DNA of 64,000 bases from Pseudomonas sp. Tri1 (GCF_017968885.1 NZ_CP072913.1:2526001-2590000), one strand, 5' to 3'. Counted from the stretch's first letter, positions 42,769 to 52,548 are shown. Notes: generated by a model not told the origin, from the sequence alone. Numbers and translations are program-made.

Positions 42769-44898
42769 TCAGAGGTCGTAGCGCACAGTCAGCAAGAGGG
42801 TTCGCGGATCGTTGATCGAGTAGTAGCGGGCGCCACTGGAGGGCACGTAGCCGACTGCCTGCGGGTATGCGCGGTCGAGCAGGTTTTTCACTGACAGCGT
42901 GGTGGTCCAGTGGCCGTCGCCGGAGATATAGCGGGTGTTGGCGTTCCAGAAGGTCTGCTGGGGAATTTCCTGGACGTCGTCGTTTAACGCGTTGGCGTAG
43001 GATTTGGTCTGGAACTGCGCATCGGTGCCGGCCAGCCAGGTGCCGGGCAATCCGGCCGGGATGGTGTAGTTGAGACCGACACTGGTGTTCCAGCGCGGCG
43101 AGTACACCAGTTGCTTGCCATTGGCATCGACCCCGGCGCCGCTGGCGTTTTCGAAATCGTCGTACTGGCTTTGCAGGTAGCCGAGATTGAAGGTCAGTTG
43201 CAGGTCGTTGGTCAGCGCGCTGAGGGTTTCCAGTTCGACGCCGTAGGTGTGCGCCTGGCCGACGTTGGTCCGCAGGCTGACCCCCAGCGCCGGGTCGTAG
43301 GCGTTGGTCTGCAGGTCCTTGTAGTCGTTGTAGAACAGCGCAAGGTTGGCGCGCAGGCGGCGGTTGAAGAAGTCGCCTTTGAAGCCGGTTTCCCAAGTGG
43401 TCACGTCTTCAGGGGAGAACGCCTGCTCGGCGGCAGCCTGGGTTGGCGCGCGGTTGTCGTAGCCGCCGGCCTTGAAGCCTTTGGCGACATAGGCGTACTG
43501 GTTGAGATGGGGCGTCCAGGCGTATTCGAAACCGAGTTTCGGGCTGGTGGACTGCCAGGACTTGCTCGAATCGGCGGTGAAGTTGGTGCCGGTGATCTGG
43601 CGGTCGGTGGTGACGGCGTAGTTGGTGTAGTCGAAGTTCTTGTGTTCGCGAGTGAAGCGTAGCCCCGCGATCAGCGACAGTTGCTGCGTGACTTTGTAAC
43701 TGCCCTGACCATACAACGCATAGCTTTCGGTATTGGTCGTGCTGTATTGACCCTGGCCGATCACCCGGTTGCGCGCAATCGAGTAGGTCAGGCTGTCGCG
43801 CTCGGCATCGAACTTTTCCCGATACAGGTACAGGCCGGTGCTGAAACTGAAATCGTCGTAATCGCCGTTGAGCTGGAACTCTTGGGTGGCGTAGTCCTGC
43901 TTGTAGGTGATCAGGCTGTTCTGAATCAGGGCGGCCTGGCCCGAGTTGTCATAGTCCACCGGTTGGTTGAACGCGGAATAGGCGGTGACCGATTTGAAGT
44001 TCAGATGGTCGTCGATGGCGTAGATCGCCCGCAGCACCGAGCTGCCCTGGTCGAGACGGTTTTTCGGATTGAGGCTGCTGTAGCTCTTGAACTTGTCGAA
44101 GTGACCGTCGGCATCGAATGGGGTGTAGCTGGTGGTATCGCCACGGTCGAAGGTCCCGGCCAGGGTCAGTTGCACGTCCCAGGGCGAATCAATGGGATTG
44201 AAGCGCAGCTTGCCGCGGTAGGACTGCAGGTCGACATTGTTCACATCCTCGCCGCGGGTGGGATTGGACACGGTGCCGTCGCGGCTCAGGCGAATCGCCG
44301 AGAAGCTGCCGAACAAGGTGTTGTCCACCAGTGGGCCACTGATCAGCAGGCGAGCGTTCTGGGCGTTGTAGTTGCCGGCGCCGAGTTCGAAGAACCCTCG
44401 GGTTTCCTGGGTGGGGTCGCGGGTGATCACGCGGATCGCGCCGGCGCTGCTGTTGCGCCCGTAAAGCGTGCCCTGGGGGCCGCGCAAGACCTCGACGCGT
44501 TCGACGTCGTTGAAGTCGAGCATCGAGGAAATCGCCCGTGGGATGTACAGGTCATCGGCGTAGACCGCCACGGCGGCTTCCTGGATCGGGTCGGTTTCGC
44601 CGATACCACGAATCCCGTAGGTCTGCGCGCTGTAGGAGATCGACTGGCGGCTGAGGGTCAGGTTGGGCACTTGCCCGGAGAGATCGCGGATGCTCTTGAT
44701 CTGCTTGTCCTCCAGGGCATTTTCGTCGAACGCGGAGATCGCCAGCGGGGCTTTTTGCAAGTCCTCGCTGCGGTGTTCTGCTGTGACGGTGACAACGGGG
44801 AGGGCACCATCCTTGGTGTTTTCTTCGGCGTGCGCTGACAACCCGAGCAAGGTCAGCGATACGGCCAGCGTCAGACGGTTTTTGGTGATGTCGTGCAT
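42769..44898 (-). CDS. TonB-dependent outer-membrane receptor (siderophore/FecA-like plug)
   Basis: The 709-residue receptor has a signal peptide ending LSAHA-EE, a TonB-box-like LPVVTVTAEHR, a plug (DLSGQVPNLTLSRQSI, GIRGIGETDPIQEAAVAVYADDLYI, VERVEVLRGPQGTLYGRNSSAGAIRVIT) and a barrel ending in RTLLLTVRYDL. It heads the leftward receptor/amine-oxidase/RidA unit. About 170-275 nt upstream lie a leader motif and a promoter block shared with the alkanesulfonate monooxygenase gene, linking it to sulfur supply rather than iron. Confidence 0.9.
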   Translation of the reverse strand: MHDITKNRLTLAVSLTLLGLSAHAEENTKDGALPVVTVTAEHRSEDLQKAPLAISAFDENALEDKQIKSIRDLSGQVPNLTLSRQSISYSAQTYGIRGIGETDPIQEAAVAVYADDLYIPRAISSMLDFNDVERVEVLRGPQGTLYGRNSSAGAIRVITRDPTQETRGFFELGAGNYNAQNARLLISGPLVDNTLFGSFSAIRLSRDGTVSNPTRGEDVNNVDLQSYRGKLRFNPIDSPWDVQLTLAGTFDRGDTTSYTPFDADGHFDKFKSYSSLNPKNRLDQGSSVLRAIYAIDDHLNFKSVTAYSAFNQPVDYDNSGQAALIQNSLITYKQDYATQEFQLNGDYDDFSFSTGLYLYREKFDAERDSLTYSIARNRVIGQGQYSTTNTESYALYGQGSYKVTQQLSLIAGLRFTREHKNFDYTNYAVTTDRQITGTNFTADSSKSWQSTSPKLGFEYAWTPHLNQYAYVAKGFKAGGYDNRAPTQAAAEQAFSPEDVTTWETGFKGDFFNRRLRANLALFYNDYKDLQTNAYDPALGVSLRTNVGQAHTYGVELETLSALTNDLQLTFNLGYLQSQYDDFENASGAGVDANGKQLVYSPRWNTSVGLNYTIPAGLPGTWLAGTDAQFQTKSYANALNDDVQEIPQQTFWNANTRYISGDGHWTTTLSVKNLLDRAYPQAVGYVPSSGARYYSINDPRTLLLTVRYDL

Positions 44899-45069
44899 GG
44901 TGAGCCCCAGGTGCGTAGGTGTGGCGTTGGTGTTTCATTTTTTTTGGGCAAAGCGTTGCCGCAGTCATGGCTTGAAAGTCATGGCGGAGGTGGCTTGGGC
45001 CGGTTCAGGTTTTGGGTGTGGCAATTGACCGTGGAGTGGTGTCGGCCGGAAAAACGTGCAGTTCCGAAA

Positions 45070-45094
45070 GCCTCCACCTGGTCAGGGGTCGGTG
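45070..45094 (-). promoter_or_regulatory. Sulfur-island leader motif, copy A
   Basis: Read on the minus strand the core is ACC-GACCCCT-GA-CCA-GGT-GGAGGC, where ACC can pair with GGT to form a small hairpin. It lies in the 5' leader of the TonB-dependent receptor, about 170 nt before the start codon. Nearly the same sequence occurs at 50901-50926 and 56585-56609, always upstream of leftward sulfur-related genes. Confidence 0.6.
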
Positions 45095-45135
45095 ATGGTT
45101 GTAACAATATTTGTATAATAGGGCGCTGTAAAAGT

Positions 45136-45174
45136 CCGATTTGTTATAAGTTAATTATAAAAAATTGACATCAA
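45136..45174 (-). promoter_or_regulatory. Shared promoter block, copy A
   Basis: The first 27 bases (plus strand CCGATTTGTT to GTTAATTAT and three more) match 24 of 27 bases at 56652-56678. On the minus strand both copies read TTGAT-N11-ATAATTAAC. Copy A ends 41 nt before the leader motif; the other copy has 42 nt. It is probably the promoter or activator site of the receptor operon, possibly for a CysB/Cbl-type regulator. Confidence 0.6.
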
Positions 45175-45232
45175 TATTGTTATTAAGATGCGTAATTCTG
45201 ATGTTGCGCCGATGCGGATGTACTCAAATCCT

Positions 45233-45320
45233 GTGGGAGCGAGCCTGCTCGCGATGGGGTTGGCACATTCAGCATTGATACAAACTGAACGACCGCTATC
45301 GCGAGCAGGCTCGCTCCCAC
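45233..45320. repeat. Paired inverted repeat (REP/REPIN-like)
   Basis: The arm GTGGGAGCGAGCCTGCTCGCGAT (given here only as a 23-nt arm at 45233-45255) recurs inverted at 45298-45320 with a 42-bp spacer. The same arms occur at 55282-55304 and 55347-55369. Such elements are scattered through Pseudomonas genomes between genes. It lies behind the 3' end of the D-2-hydroxyacid dehydrogenase operon. Confidence 0.8.
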
Positions 45321-45355
45321 ATGGGATGTACGTCTCCCGCCAGGATTGCCCGGGG

Positions 45356-46315
45356 TCAGTACCCGCGCTGTACATTCGCCAGGTTCTCTGGCGCCAGTCC
45401 GGCCAGGAACCGTTCGAGGTTGGCCAGGAAGCTGTCAGCGATTTCGTAGCGGATATTGCTGGAGATCGCTGAAGTGTGGGGTGACAGACGTACCCCGGGA
45501 TGGGTGTAGAGCGGATGGCCGTCGGGCAGTGGTTCGGGCTCGGTGACATCCAGAGATGCCAGGCCAATGAGTCCGCTGTCCAGGGCTGCAAGCAACGCCT
45601 CCTGGTCAAGCAAACCGCCGCGGGCGATGTTGATCAGGTGCAGGCCCGGCTTGGCGCTGGCGAGCACCGTGCTGTTGACGATATGTCGTGTTGCCTCGGT
45701 CAGTGGCGCGGCCAGCACGAGGTGATCGGCTCGGGAAAACAGCTCATGGATATCCCGCGCGGCCTCGACTCCCTCGATTTCGAAGGGAGTCTGGCTCTGA
45801 CGCAGCGCCAGCACATTGATGCCCAGGGCGTGGGCCTTGGTCGCCAGGCTACGGCCAATCGCACCAAAACCCAGGATCCCCAACGTACTGCCCTTGAGAG
45901 GCGTCAGGGCGGTGAAATTCCATTGCGCATCGTGCACCCAGATGTCCGGCAGGCGCTTGGCTGCCGCGAAGATCGCCGCCAGGGCGAATTCGGCGATGTT
46001 TTCGGCGGCACTGCCCCTGGACGTACTCACCGCAGGGCCGTCGAACAGCCACCTGGGGTAGAAGTCGATCCCCGAAGACACCACCTGGATCCATTTCAAA
46101 CCGTAAGGCCAACCCGGAGGCGGCGTGTCCGGCGCCAGGTAGCCGCGCACATTGATGGGGCGTGCCAGCAACACGCTGGCGGTGGCCGGGAGGTCACTGG
46201 GGACGCCGGCCGGTACCTCGAGGACCTCGGTGCCAGGATGTGTGAGCGCGAGGCGCTGGCGAATCACCTGGTTGAAGTCTTCATCCAATTGGCTGGCGAT
46301 CACGAGGGTGCTCAT
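45356..46315 (-). CDS. D-2-hydroxyacid dehydrogenase family protein
   Basis: The 319-residue protein has the NAD-binding GILGFGAIGRSLATKAHALG, the substrate Arg region NIARGGLLDQEAL, the acid in LDVTEPEPLPDGHPLY and the catalytic His in LSPHTSAIS. It interconverts a 2-hydroxyacid and 2-oxoacid in the cytosol. AAAGGAC precedes the ATG, which overlaps the previous stop by four bases (ATGA). It is the last gene of the leftward sulfur operon that starts at 53165, and may process the carbon skeleton left after desulfurisation. Confidence 0.87.
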   Translation of the reverse strand: MSTLVIASQLDEDFNQVIRQRLALTHPGTEVLEVPAGVPSDLPATASVLLARPINVRGYLAPDTPPPGWPYGLKWIQVVSSGIDFYPRWLFDGPAVSTSRGSAAENIAEFALAAIFAAAKRLPDIWVHDAQWNFTALTPLKGSTLGILGFGAIGRSLATKAHALGINVLALRQSQTPFEIEGVEAARDIHELFSRADHLVLAAPLTEATRHIVNSTVLASAKPGLHLINIARGGLLDQEALLAALDSGLIGLASLDVTEPEPLPDGHPLYTHPGVRLSPHTSAISSNIRYEIADSFLANLERFLAGLAPENLANVQRGY

Positions 46316-47499
46316 GGGAGGTCCTTTTTCTGACGTTGAGCGAACACCGCTTTGCCGACGCCCTGCAGCACGGCATCGTTTTGCGGGGTGTGGATGCGAC
46401 TGCACAGTACGTCGCGGTAATGCCGTTGCAGCGGATTGTGCCGCGACAGACCCGGGTTGCCGGAGGCTTCGATGGCGAGCTCGACCGCACGGATCGCGTT
46501 GCCTGTCACCAGGTACTTCAATTGCGCGGCGTGGTGGGCGGGGGTGCGCCCTTCGGCGGCAGCATCGAGCAGGCTGCGGTTGGCGAACAGCAATGTGTCG
46601 ATGTGCCCGACGGTTTCCTGGAAGCGCGGCAGGGTCGACAGCGTGGCGCCGAGGTTGGACGGCTTGCGCTGTTCCAGCCAGCCCACGAACCAGTCACGGG
46701 CGGCTTGCGCGACGCCGTCGTAGACCGCCGCGAGCAACACCGCCATCCACAGGAAGCCGTCGCTATCGAGTTCGGGCTGTGGCGCGCTCCAGGGGCTGAC
46801 GCTGACCGCGTGATCCAGCGGCACCAGCACGTTGTCGAACAGCACTTCGTGGCTGCAGGTGGCGCGCATACCCAAGTGGTCCCAGTCCTCGATGATGCTG
46901 ATGCCTGGGGTATCCCGGTGGACCAGCCAGGCGCCCACCAGCGGGTCTTCATCGGTGCTGCGGGCCCAGACGTTGAACCATGTCAGGCCATGGCTGCCGG
47001 TGGAGTAGATCTTGCGGCCGCTGATTCGCCAGCCTTCCGAGGTGCGCCTGGCGACAGTCGCCGGCAGACCGCCACGGGCCGGCGTGCCCAGGTCAGGCTC
47101 GACGCGCAAGGCATTGATCAACGCGCCGTCGCGCACGGCATCCTGGGCGACGCGCAAGCGCAATGCTTCGGGCCAGGTCCGGCTGTCCTGCAGGCGTGAG
47201 TGCTGGAGATATTGCATCACCAGGATCAAGGCCGTGGAGGGTTCGCCCTTGGCGACCGCAGCGATGACCTTGCGCGCCTGCACCAGGCTGGCGCCGCCAC
47301 CGCCGAGCGCCTTCGGCACCGTCAGGGCCAGCAGGCCGTGCTCGTGCAGCAGCTTGAAGTTGTCCTGGGGGAAGTCGCCGCTCTCGTCATAGACGTGGGC
47401 GGTCGCGGCCAACTGTTGGCTGAGGCGTTCGAGCAATATGTCGAAGTCGGCGACATCAACCGATTGCAGCAAGGGTGGACGTAGGGAAGAAAGACTCAT
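46312..47499 (-). CDS. Acyl-CoA-dehydrogenase-fold protein, SfnB/DszC-like
   Basis: The 395-residue protein has the acyl-CoA dehydrogenase fold (GLLALTVPKALGGGGASLVQARKVI, RRTSEGWRISGRKIYSTGSHG, LGMRATCSHEVLFDNVLVP). The usual catalytic Glu region is not recognisable, and the context (FMN monooxygenase and sulfonate binding proteins in the same operon) suits the SfnB/DszC group, which use reduced flavin for oxygenation or assist desulfurisation. It follows a binding-protein gene after 58 bp. Confidence 0.83.
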   Translation of the reverse strand: MSLSSLRPPLLQSVDVADFDILLERLSQQLAATAHVYDESGDFPQDNFKLLHEHGLLALTVPKALGGGGASLVQARKVIAAVAKGEPSTALILVMQYLQHSRLQDSRTWPEALRLRVAQDAVRDGALINALRVEPDLGTPARGGLPATVARRTSEGWRISGRKIYSTGSHGLTWFNVWARSTDEDPLVGAWLVHRDTPGISIIEDWDHLGMRATCSHEVLFDNVLVPLDHAVSVSPWSAPQPELDSDGFLWMAVLLAAVYDGVAQAARDWFVGWLEQRKPSNLGATLSTLPRFQETVGHIDTLLFANRSLLDAAAEGRTPAHHAAQLKYLVTGNAIRAVELAIEASGNPGLSRHNPLQRHYRDVLCSRIHTPQNDAVLQGVGKAVFAQRQKKDLP

Positions 47500-47557
47500 G
47501 GCGGGTTCACTCGATCAAAAAGGTAAGAGCCAGCTATAACTCCCGTGGCGAGAGGGC

Positions 47558-48550
47558 TCACAGCGGCAGCAGGCGGAAGTTGCGGTCCCACAGCGGACTC
47601 ACGTCGAGTCGTTCGTTCAACACGCCGGCAGCGAAGAACAGATCGGCGACTTCCTGTTGCGAGGCGATGGCCTGGTCGTTCACTTCAATGATTTTCGTGG
47701 GCTGGCTACGGTTGTTGTACATGTCGAGGAACACTGCCTTGTCGACGCCCAGCAATTGCGCCGACTTGGTCGCCCAAGGCTCGGGATTATTGTTGATCCA
47801 CTCCCAGGTGCGTGCCTGGCGCTGGATGTAGTCCTGGATCGCCTGCTTGCGTAGCGGGTCTTCCAGGGCTGCGGGTCGTGCGGCGATCAGGTAGTTGCCG
47901 GACAGGTAGCCCAAGGCGGTCTTGAGTACCCGGGCGCCACTGCGGAACTTTGCCAGTTGGATGAACACGCCATAGATCACCCAGGCATCCAGCTGGCCAC
48001 TCTGGAATGCGCTGAAACCGTCCTGGGGCGTGAGCGCCACCGCGGTGATGTCGTTCATGGTCAGGCCTTGTTCCTTCAGGGCCTTGATCAGGAAATAGTG
48101 GGAGGTGGTCGAGCGCACGTAGCCGACCCGCTTGCCGCGCAACTGTCCGATCGATTCGATAGGCGAATCCTTGGGGATGAGGAATACCTGGTTGTTCACG
48201 TCACTTTGCAAGACGGCGATCAGGCGGGGTTGGCGATGGCTCTGGATGGAAAAGATGGGCGGGATTTCGCTCATGCCACCGACATCCAGACTACCGGAGG
48301 CCAGCGCTTCGACGATCAGGTTGCCGCCGGCGAACTCGGAATATGCGACTTTGTAGGGTGTGTTGCCGGTGCCGGCGTCTTCGACGAAGTAAGAGTCCTG
48401 TCCACGGTAGGTGGCGACCTCCAGGGTCAGGTCCGCAAGGCTCTTGCCTTGCGCGAAAACTCGCGGGGCGAAGCCCAGCGAGGACAGCCCCAGCGCGCCC
48501 AGGGCGAAGGAACTGGCCGTGAGGAAGTCGCGACGATTGATCTGTTTCAT
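47558..48550 (-). CDS. Sulfonate/taurine-type ABC substrate-binding protein with Tat signal
   Basis: The 330-residue protein starts with a twin-arginine leader ([18 protein letters not shown]) and has the SsuA/NrtA-type pattern: [54 protein letters not shown] and [21 protein letters not shown]. It is one of four such proteins in the island and differs from the others by its Tat leader. Its start overlaps the monooxygenase stop by four bases. No permease lies in this operon. Confidence 0.87.
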   Translation of the reverse strand: MKQINRRDFLTASSFALGALGLSSLGFAPRVFAQGKSLADLTLEVATYRGQDSYFVEDAGTGNTPYKVAYSEFAGGNLIVEALASGSLDVGGMSEIPPIFSIQSHRQPRLIAVLQSDVNNQVFLIPKDSPIESIGQLRGKRVGYVRSTTSHYFLIKALKEQGLTMNDITAVALTPQDGFSAFQSGQLDAWVIYGVFIQLAKFRSGARVLKTALGYLSGNYLIAARPAALEDPLRKQAIQDYIQRQARTWEWINNNPEPWATKSAQLLGVDKAVFLDMYNNRSQPTKIIEVNDQAIASQQEVADLFFAAGVLNERLDVSPLWDRNFRLLPL

Positions 48551-49899
48551 GCCACGGCCTCGCGGGTTGCATCATTCGCTCGGGCCGTCGGTGCATAGCG
48601 ATTGGTGGGCACCGGTAAGCCCAGGTTGTCCCGCAGGGTATTGCCGCTGTATTCGCTGCGAAACAAACCACGTTGCTGCAGGATCGGCACGACCAGTTCA
48701 GTGAAATATTGCAGGCCGTCCGGCAGCAGGGAATTGATGATGAAGCCGTCGGCTGCGCCCTTCTCGAACCAGGCTTGAATGGCGTCGGCCACCTGTTCGG
48801 GGGTGCCGACAAAATCGCGCCGTGGCTGGGAGAAGCGCAGGGCGACTTCGCGCAAGGTCAGGCCTTCGTCGCGGGCCAGCTGTTTGATCCGCTCCGAGCC
48901 GCCTTTCTGGCTGTTGGCACCCAGGTCGCCCAGGTCGGGAAACGGGGCGTCCAACGGGTATTGGCTGAAATCATGGTCATTGAAGGGGCGGCCGAGGGCG
49001 ACGATTGCGTCTTCGATGCTCACCAGTGACACCGCTTGCTGGTAGCGGTCTTCGACTTCGGCTTCATCGCGACCCACGATCGGACGGATTCCGGGCAGGA
49101 TCGACAGTTGTGCCGCATCGCGACCAAAGCTGTTGGCGCGGCGTTTGAGGTCCTGGTAATAGGCGCGCGCTTCTTCGAAATTTTCGGCACCGACGAAAAT
49201 CGCATCGGAATTCTCGGCGGCGAAGTTACGCCCGTCCTCGGAAGTACCGGCCTGGAAAATCACCGGCTGACCTTGCCGGGAGCGGGCGATGTTGAGCGGG
49301 CCCTTCACCGAGAAAAATTCGCCCTTGTGCTCCAGCGCGTGCAGCTTGCCGGGGGCGAAGAACTCGCCGTTTTTTTTGTCGTAGGTGAAAGCGTCGTCTT
49401 CCCAGGAATCCCACAGCCCCTTGACCACCGCCACGTGTTCCTTGGCGATCCGGTAGCGCACGGCATGGGGCGGGTGCTCGCTCTTGCCGAAATTATCCGC
49501 GGTACCGCTGAGCCACGACGTCACCACGTTCCAGCCGGCGCGCCCGCCGCTGATATGGTCCAGCGAGGCGAACTGGCGCGCCACCTGGTAGGGCTCCGTG
49601 TAGCTGACGGTGACGGTGGCCACCAGGCCGATGTTGGATGTCAGCGCCGCCAGGGCCGAGAGGATGGTCAGCGGCTCGAAGCGGTTGAGGTAGTGCGGAC
49701 TGGATTTTTCATGGATGTGCAGGCTGTCGGCGATGAACACGAAATCGAACTTGGCGCCTTCGGCCAGGAGTGTCTGTTGCTTGTAGAAACCGAAGTCGGT
49801 ACTGGCGTTGGGTTGTGCCTGCGGATGGCGCCATTCGCCCCAGCCGTGGCCGACGCCGTGGACCATTGCTCCGAGTTTGAGTGGGCGTTGTTTGCTCAT
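48547..49899 (-). CDS. FMN-dependent monooxygenase, NtaA/SnaA/DszA/SoxA type
   Basis: The 450-residue bacterial-luciferase-like enzyme shows [61 protein letters not shown] and [24 protein letters not shown], all typical of the NtaA/DszA subgroup. It needs reduced FMN from a separate reductase, which is not encoded in the window. Likely substrates are sulfones, sulfonates or nitrilotriacetate-like compounds; the sulfur context favours the first two. AAAGGAGC precedes the start. Confidence 0.9.
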   Translation of the reverse strand: MSKQRPLKLGAMVHGVGHGWGEWRHPQAQPNASTDFGFYKQQTLLAEGAKFDFVFIADSLHIHEKSSPHYLNRFEPLTILSALAALTSNIGLVATVTVSYTEPYQVARQFASLDHISGGRAGWNVVTSWLSGTADNFGKSEHPPHAVRYRIAKEHVAVVKGLWDSWEDDAFTYDKKNGEFFAPGKLHALEHKGEFFSVKGPLNIARSRQGQPVIFQAGTSEDGRNFAAENSDAIFVGAENFEEARAYYQDLKRRANSFGRDAAQLSILPGIRPIVGRDEAEVEDRYQQAVSLVSIEDAIVALGRPFNDHDFSQYPLDAPFPDLGDLGANSQKGGSERIKQLARDEGLTLREVALRFSQPRRDFVGTPEQVADAIQAWFEKGAADGFIINSLLPDGLQYFTELVVPILQQRGLFRSEYSGNTLRDNLGLPVPTNRYAPTARANDATREAVA

Positions 49900-49911
49900 G
49901 GTTCTGCTCCT

Positions 49912-50865
49912 TTAGCGCGAAGCCTGGGTGAGGGGGGCACGCAGGGTGTTGAAGCTCTTGTCGAAGCCCTGGGAGACATCGATGTGTCGAGTCAGCAGGC
50001 CTTCCTCCTGATAAATGTCAGCGGTTGTCTGCAGGCCACTGACTACCGCGTCGTCAATGACCACCGGCTGCATGTGGGTCGCGTTGGCTACCGCCAGGTG
50101 CACCTCCAGGGGCAAACCAGTGATTTTGGCCTGCGCAGCGGCATACTCGTTGGGGTGGTCGTTGCTCCAGCGATAGGCTCGGTCGACCCGGGCGACAAAG
50201 TCGTCCAATTGCTGGCGCTTATCGGCGATGGCTTGGCTGGTGGCGGCGAGATAGAGATGATTGCTCAGCAGGTTGCTGCCGCTGACCAGGACCTTGGCCT
50301 GGCTTTGCGCGGTGACGACGGTGGTGAAGGGGTCCCAGGTCGACCAGGCGTCCGCGGTGCCGTTATCCAGCACCAGCCGGGATTCGCTGGGCAGCAGGAA
50401 AACGAACTCCACATCTGCGGTACTCAGGCCTGCGCTGCGCAGGGCCTTGATAGCCAAGTAGTGCCCGATGGAGCCACGTGTAGTGACGATGCGCTTGCCC
50501 TTGAGATCGGCGACAGCCTTGATAGGGGAATCCTTGGGAACAAGAATGGCGGTCGTGTTGCGTCCTTCGGCGTGGATGATGCTGACGACCTTGAGCGACG
50601 CTCCGGCGCCCAGGGCGAACGCGTAGGGAGCATCGCCCAGGGCGCCGATATCCACGGCACCGGCATTCAGCGCCTCGCCCAGTGGCGCGGCGGCGGGGAA
50701 CTCGGAAAACTGGATATCGTAAGGCACGTCCTTGAGCTCGCCGGACACTTCCAGCAGGGCCTTGATGGTGGACTTCTGATTGGCGACTCGCAGCGGTTGC
50801 AAGTCGGCGGCGTGGACCGAGCCAAAGACAAGGGTGATTAACAGCAGGGACAGGGTCAGGCGCAT
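49912..50865 (-). CDS. Aliphatic-sulfonate-type ABC substrate-binding protein
   Basis: The 317-residue protein has a Sec signal (MRLTLSLLLITLVFGSVHA) and the SsuA-type stretches LRVANQKSTIKALLEVSGELKDVPYDIQFSEFPAAAPLGEAL, AVDIGALGDAPYAFAL and GTADAWSTWDPFTTVV. It is 12 bp before the NtaA-type monooxygenase gene. About 35 nt upstream of its ATG lies a copy of the island's leader motif, so it may head its own transcript or be tuned separately within the operon. Confidence 0.88.
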   Translation of the reverse strand: MRLTLSLLLITLVFGSVHAADLQPLRVANQKSTIKALLEVSGELKDVPYDIQFSEFPAAAPLGEALNAGAVDIGALGDAPYAFALGAGASLKVVSIIHAEGRNTTAILVPKDSPIKAVADLKGKRIVTTRGSIGHYLAIKALRSAGLSTADVEFVFLLPSESRLVLDNGTADAWSTWDPFTTVVTAQSQAKVLVSGSNLLSNHLYLAATSQAIADKRQQLDDFVARVDRAYRWSNDHPNEYAAAQAKITGLPLEVHLAVANATHMQPVVIDDAVVSGLQTTADIYQEEGLLTRHIDVSQGFDKSFNTLRAPLTQASR

Positions 50866-50900
50866 CGCGGGGCTCCAGGCTAAAAGTTTTGCGTTCAGTC

Positions 50901-50926
50901 GCCTCCGCCTGGAGAAGGGGTCGGCT
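50901..50926 (-). promoter_or_regulatory. Sulfur-island leader motif, copy C
   Basis: On the minus strand the core reads GCC-GACCCCT-TCTCCA-GGC-GGAGGC. Compared with copies A and B the stem changes from ACC/GGT to GCC/GGC, a compensatory pair change, and the loop gains one base. It lies 35 nt before the start codon of the binding-protein gene at 50865, in the 99-bp gap after the rhodanese gene. Confidence 0.6.
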
Positions 50927-50964
50927 GGTGTAGTGGGGGGCGATCATTGCGCCCCCTTGTGCAT

Positions 50965-52548
50965 TCAGATGACGTAAAAACCATGAGTGCCGTCGCGGGC
51001 CAGTTGGTCGACGAGGCCATACTCCCAATCCAGGTACGCCTGCATGGCTTCCCGTGGGCTGTCGGTGCCTTCGTAAGGCCGGCGGTAACGGTCGATGCGC
51101 GGCGAGGCGAGGCGGGTTTCGCCATGCTCCAGCGGCAATTGCGCAGCAATCCAGGCGGCGGTGCCGTCGCGCAGCAGGAAAACGGCTTTGCCGGTGATGG
51201 CCTCGACCTCGGCGACCGCCAGTCGTGCCAACTGGCTACTGCCGCAGGTCAGGACGTAGCGTTGAGCGGGCGAAACCTTGCTCAAGGCTTCGCTCAGTTG
51301 CGCGCGCAATACCCACCAGGCGCCCGGGATGTGGCGCTTGACGTAGTTGGCGCTGCTGGTGAAATCCAGCACCACCGTGTCACCCTCGGCCAGCCACTGG
51401 GCAAGGGTGTCAGGGCTGATCTCCTCGGCCTGTGGCGGCACAGGAACGGGAGCTTTCCACGAGCCCTGTTCACTGAAGTGCGCGGGTTGCAAATCATCCA
51501 GTACGTACACGTCCCAACCCAATTGCGCGAGCCAGGAGCCGGTCATATTGGCCCGTACGCCGTCGTCATCGACCAGTACCAGGCGCGCGCCGCGAACACT
51601 GGCGAAGTGATCGGTTTCCTGCACCAGTTGCCCGCCGGGGGTGGAGCGGGAAGCGGGCAGGTGACCGGCCTCGAATTCCTCCGGGGTGCGTACGTCGAAC
51701 AGGTAAGTGCTGCGTGTCGGCTCCTGTTGCCAGCGGTGCAAGTCGGCAAGGGTGGCACGACCCACCAGCGCCTTGTCGGCAACGCGGCGAGCATCGCCGG
51801 CGGCAATGTCTCGATGTTCCTCGCCACTGTCGGCGAATCGACGCGACTGGCCGTGCTCCAGCGTTTGGCCGGCCAGGGTCCAGCCGATGGTGCCGTTGCG
51901 CAGGGCGGACACCGGGTTGGCGATGCCCGCATTGATCAGTGACTGGGTGCCGATGATGCTGCGGGTGCGCCCGGCGCAGTTGACGATGATTCGGGTTGAC
52001 GGATCCGGAGCCAGCGCCCGGGCACGCAACACCAGTTCCGCCCCCGGTACACTGATGCCGCCGGGAATGCTCATGGTCTGGTATTCGTCGAAGCGCCGGG
52101 CATCGAGCACCACCACGTCGGCCTCGTTGTCGAGCAGCGCCTTGACCTCTTCCGCCGCCAGGGACGGTGTATGGCGCTGGCTTTCCACCAGTTCACCAAA
52201 GGCCTTGCTCGGCACATTGACGTCGATGAACAGTTCGCCGCCGGCCTTGCGCCAGCCTTCCAGGCCGCCTTCGAGCACGCTCACATTGACGTAACCCAGG
52301 CCTTGCAGGCGTTGGCGCGCAATGTCGGCCAGGCCTTCACCATTGTCGTAGACCGTCACCGGGGTGTCGCGCCTCGGGATGCGCGAGTAGACCTCGAGTT
52401 CCAGCTTCGACAGCGTAATGTTGGCTGCAAACAATGGATGGCCCTGGGCGAAGGGAGCCTCTTCGCGCACATCGATGAGGGCCAGCTCTTCACGGTTCAG
52501 CAACGCCTGGCGAATCTGCGAGTAGGAGCGGGTACGTACGGTGCTCAT
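50965..52548 (-). CDS. Rhodanese protein with four tandem domains
   Basis: The 527-residue chain has four rhodanese-like domains at about 1-110, 125-240, 260-365 and 380-490. The active-site position is Asp68 (VYDNGEG) in domain 1, Cys191 (VNCAGRTRS) in domain 2, Asp near 328 (VDDDGVR) in domain 3 and Cys435 (LTCGSSQ) in domain 4, so catalytic and silent domains alternate. It probably handles persulfide sulfur released from thiols, next to the thiol dioxygenase whose stop it overlaps by four bases (ATGA). It is cytosolic. Confidence 0.9.
   Translation of the reverse strand: MSTVRTRSYSQIRQALLNREELALIDVREEAPFAQGHPLFAANITLSKLELEVYSRIPRRDTPVTVYDNGEGLADIARQRLQGLGYVNVSVLEGGLEGWRKAGGELFIDVNVPSKAFGELVESQRHTPSLAAEEVKALLDNEADVVVLDARRFDEYQTMSIPGGISVPGAELVLRARALAPDPSTRIIVNCAGRTRSIIGTQSLINAGIANPVSALRNGTIGWTLAGQTLEHGQSRRFADSGEEHRDIAAGDARRVADKALVGRATLADLHRWQQEPTRSTYLFDVRTPEEFEAGHLPASRSTPGGQLVQETDHFASVRGARLVLVDDDGVRANMTGSWLAQLGWDVYVLDDLQPAHFSEQGSWKAPVPVPPQAEEISPDTLAQWLAEGDTVVLDFTSSANYVKRHIPGAWWVLRAQLSEALSKVSPAQRYVLTCGSSQLARLAVAEVEAITGKAVFLLRDGTAAWIAAQLPLEHGETRLASPRIDRYRRPYEGTDSPREAMQAYLDWEYGLVDQLARDGTHGFYVI

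Larger units (their letters stand above)
44899..45355. other. Intergenic region of 457 bp: long leader, promoter and paired repeat
   Basis: No gene is supported. From left to right it holds the roughly 170-nt leader of the TonB-dependent receptor, the shared sulfur leader motif (45070-45094), a shared AT-rich promoter block (45136-45174) and a paired inverted repeat (45233-45320) behind the D-2-hydroxyacid dehydrogenase gene. Confidence 0.7.

Noticed and set aside
43681-44838. A 385-codon open frame opposite the TonB-dependent receptor
   Set aside because: It is antisense to the well-supported receptor, with a composition typical of shadow frames.
49036-50841. A 601-codon open frame on the plus strand
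   Set aside because: It runs antisense through the NtaA-type monooxygenase and a binding-protein gene, both with clear family motifs; its translation shows no recognisable domain and is a high-GC shadow.
50866-51028. Leader peptide spanning the sulfur leader motif (shared RPL-x-RWRL-like frame in copies A and B)
   Set aside because: Copies A and B have no start codon in that frame and copy C is shifted by one base, so an RNA or DNA element explains the conservation better.
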